DNA of 14,840 nucleotides from Acetofilamentum sp. (GTDB taxonomy: Bacteria; Bacteroidota; Bacteroidia; Bacteroidales; JAFGUD01). The notes beneath the pieces were generated by a model. That model was not told where the DNA came from. It was given only the letters and a program-made list of their open reading frames with translations, and searched no databases. Within the stretch, counting starts at the first letter, position 1, and every line of letters begins with the position of its first letter. The stretch covers positions 1-14,840 of the forward strand of contig DYKL01000047.1 of the NCBI GenBank assembly GCA_020722645.1, read 5' to 3'. This document shows positions 13,103-14,840 of the stretch, piece after piece. The position numbers and the translations under genes are program-made.

Positions 13103-14803
13103 ATGAATATAGAAGAATTAAAAAATCAAGAAAATAAAATTGAACCAGTACATTTTATCGAAGAAATAATCAGAAAAGATTTAAGTGAAGGTAAAAATCA
13201 AGGACGACTTCATACCCGATTTCCTCCTGAACCCAATGGTTATTTACACATCGGACACGCAAAAGCAATTTTGTTGAGTTACGGACTTGCAAAAAAATAT
13301 AACGGTAAATTTAACCTTCGTTTTGACGACACAAACCCGGAAAAAGAAGAAACTGAATATGTTGAATCAATCAAGGAAGACCTTAGGTGGTTAGGGGCTG
13401 ATTGGGAAGACAGAGAATTTTACGCTTCTGATTATTTCGACCAGTTATTCGATTGGGCTGTAATGCTTATAAAACAAGGTAAAGCTTATGTCTGTGAGCT
13501 TAGTCCTGAACAGGTTTCAGAAAACAGAGGTACTCCTTCTGTTCCTGCAAAAAGTCCCTTCAGAGACAGACCAATACAAGAAAGTCTTGATTTGTTTCAA
13601 AGAATGAAAAATGGTGAATTCCCTGAAAATTCAATGACACTTAGGGCAAAAGTTGATTTGGCATCACCAAATATGCACATGCGTGACCCTATTATGTACA
13701 GAATAAAACACGCTTCTCATCACAGAACCGGCGATAAATGGTGCATTTATCCTACTTACGACTGGACTCACGGTCAATCCGATTTTATCGAAGGAATTAC
13801 TCACTCTTTATGTACCCTGGAATTTGAAAATCACAGACCCCTTTACGACTGGTATCTCGACCAACTCACAAAACCCGGAGACTATCGTCCAAGACAGATT
13901 GAATTTGCACGTTTGAATCTGAATTATACAGTTATGAGCAAACGTAAGTTGCTGCGACTTGTTAAGGAAAAATACGTCTCAGGTTGGGACGACCCCCGTA
14001 TGCCAACTGTTTCAGGCTTAAGAAGAAGGGGCTTTACTCCCGAATCTCTGAAAATTTTTGCCGAAAAAGTTGGTATTGCAAAACGCGAGAATATTATTGA
14101 TTTTAGTTTATTGGAATATGCTGTACGTGAGGATTTAAACAAAAAAGCAATCAGGGTTATGGGTGTTATTGACCCGCTGAAAGTTGTCATTACCAATTAT
14201 CCCGAAGATAAAACTGAGATGCTCGAAGCTGTTAATAATCCCGAAGACGAATCAATGGGCACAAGACAAGTTCCGTTTTCAAGAGTTATTTATATTGAAC
14301 GTGACGATTTTATGGAAAATCCGTCTAAAAAATATTTCAGACTTTCACCAGGTAATGAAGTCAGATTAAGATACGCATATTTTGCAAAATGTACTGATGT
14401 AATTAAAAATGACAAAGGAGAAATCACAGAAATTCACTGTACTTATGACCCTGAAAGCAAGGGAGGAAATTCTCCTGACGGAAGAAAAGTTAAAGGTACA
14501 ATTCATTGGGTTTCGGCAAATGATGCGGTGGAGGCTGAAGTTAGATTATACGACAGATTGTTTTTAAATGAAAGTCCTGATGATGTTGAAGAAGGAATGG
14601 ATTTTATTTCAAATTTAAACCCTGAATCTTTGATTATCAAAAAAGCTTTTGTTGAGCCGTATTTGAAAAATGCAAAACCAAAAGAAAAATATCAGTTCGA
14701 AAGAATTGCTTATTTTTCGGTAGATTATGATTCAACACCTGAAAATCTTATTTTTAATAGAACTGTTACTCTGAAAGATTCCTGGTCTAAAATGAAACAA
14801 TAA
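13103..14803 (+). CDS. glnS: Glutaminyl-tRNA synthetase
   Basis: A 566-residue class I aminoacyl-tRNA synthetase that charges tRNA-Gln with glutamine in the cytosol. The HIGH motif is intact at residues 49-52 within PEPNGYLHIGHAKA. FDDTNP (74-79) and the KMSKS-type VMSKR (277-281) are present. LHTRFPPEPNG, DWTHGQSD (220-227) and the C-terminal anticodon-binding beta-barrels (from about residue 335) all fit GlnRS rather than GluRS, which lacks this barrel pair. Length agrees with E. coli GlnRS (554). The ATG at 13103 gives a normal N-terminus. The gene stands between two terminators and appears to be transcribed alone, although the upstream hairpin leaves little room for a standard promoter. 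Confidence 0.97.
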   Translation: MNIEELKNQENKIEPVHFIEEIIRKDLSEGKNQGRLHTRFPPEPNGYLHIGHAKAILLSYGLAKKYNGKFNLRFDDTNPEKEETEYVESIKEDLRWLGADWEDREFYASDYFDQLFDWAVMLIKQGKAYVCELSPEQVSENRGTPSVPAKSPFRDRPIQESLDLFQRMKNGEFPENSMTLRAKVDLASPNMHMRDPIMYRIKHASHHRTGDKWCIYPTYDWTHGQSDFIEGITHSLCTLEFENHRPLYDWYLDQLTKPGDYRPRQIEFARLNLNYTVMSKRKLLRLVKEKYVSGWDDPRMPTVSGLRRRGFTPESLKIFAEKVGIAKRENIIDFSLLEYAVREDLNKKAIRVMGVIDPLKVVITNYPEDKTEMLEAVNNPEDESMGTRQVPFSRVIYIERDDFMENPSKKYFRLSPGNEVRLRYAYFAKCTDVIKNDKGEITEIHCTYDPESKGGNSPDGRKVKGTIHWVSANDAVEAEVRLYDRLFLNESPDDVEEGMDFISNLNPESLIIKKAFVEPYLKNAKPKEKYQFERIAYFSVDYDSTPENLIFNRTVTLKDSWSKMKQ

Positions 14804-14831
14804 AAAAGGAATGTTTTTACATTCCTTTTTT
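14802..14831 (+). terminator. Intrinsic terminator after glnS
   Basis: A long hairpin overlaps the glnS stop codon: AAAAAAGGAATG (14802-14813) pairs perfectly with 14820-14831, and one further T-A pair leaves a four-T loop. The right arm ends in six T and is followed by more T/A-rich sequence. The A-run on the left means it could also terminate transcription coming from the right. Confidence 0.9.
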
Positions 14832-14840
14832 ATTTTAATC

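Overview
The window looks like chromosomal DNA from an uncultured or lightly studied member of the Bacteroidota. Several signs agree. The DNA is very AT-rich. Start codons lack clear Shine-Dalgarno sequences. Several genes have the Bacteroidota-type promoter (TTTG or TTG, 17-23 nt, TAnnTTTG). There is a type IX secretion (T9SS) sorting domain, a GSCFA-family protein, and a Nif3/zinc-ribbon gene pair that I recall as common in this phylum. No rRNA, tRNA, CRISPR array, integrase or transposase gene is visible.

Layout. Bases 1-250 are non-coding and carry a short-period tandem repeat locus. A large membrane-spanning nSTAND1-type NTPase with WD40-like repeats (370-3750, +) converges on a LOG/TIGR00730-family Rossmann protein (3757-4347, -). 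A second copy of the same composite repeat (4360-4510) separates that gene from a membrane sensor with HAMP, GAF and PAS regions and no output domain (4515-6563, -). Divergent from the sensor is a secreted Asp-box (BNR/sortilin-like) beta-propeller protein (6670-8640, +). A 588-base gene-free gap follows, holding a candidate miniature inverted-repeat element. Next is a 115-residue protein that is essentially a signal peptide plus a T9SS sorting domain (9229-9576, +), whose end overlaps the convergent GSCFA gene (9570-10559, -). The right part is housekeeping: a Nif3-like protein and a coiled-coil zinc-ribbon protein in one operon (10643-12560, +), a 134-residue protein that is half Asp/Glu (12619-13023, +), an intrinsic terminator, glnS (13103-14803, +) and a second terminator.

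How the genes fit together. The left half is accessory and envelope-facing: a transmembrane STAND NTPase, a transmembrane sensor, a secreted propeller and a secreted mini-protein with a T9SS tag. Apart from Nif3 and the zinc-ribbon protein, nothing forms an obvious operon. Most genes are single transcription units, with four good promoter matches that also help decide start codons. I see no confident new multi-gene system. The best leads are the two-copy composite repeat, the candidate miniature element, the stand-alone sorting domain, the STAND protein with a predicted periplasmic propeller, and the hyper-acidic protein before glnS.
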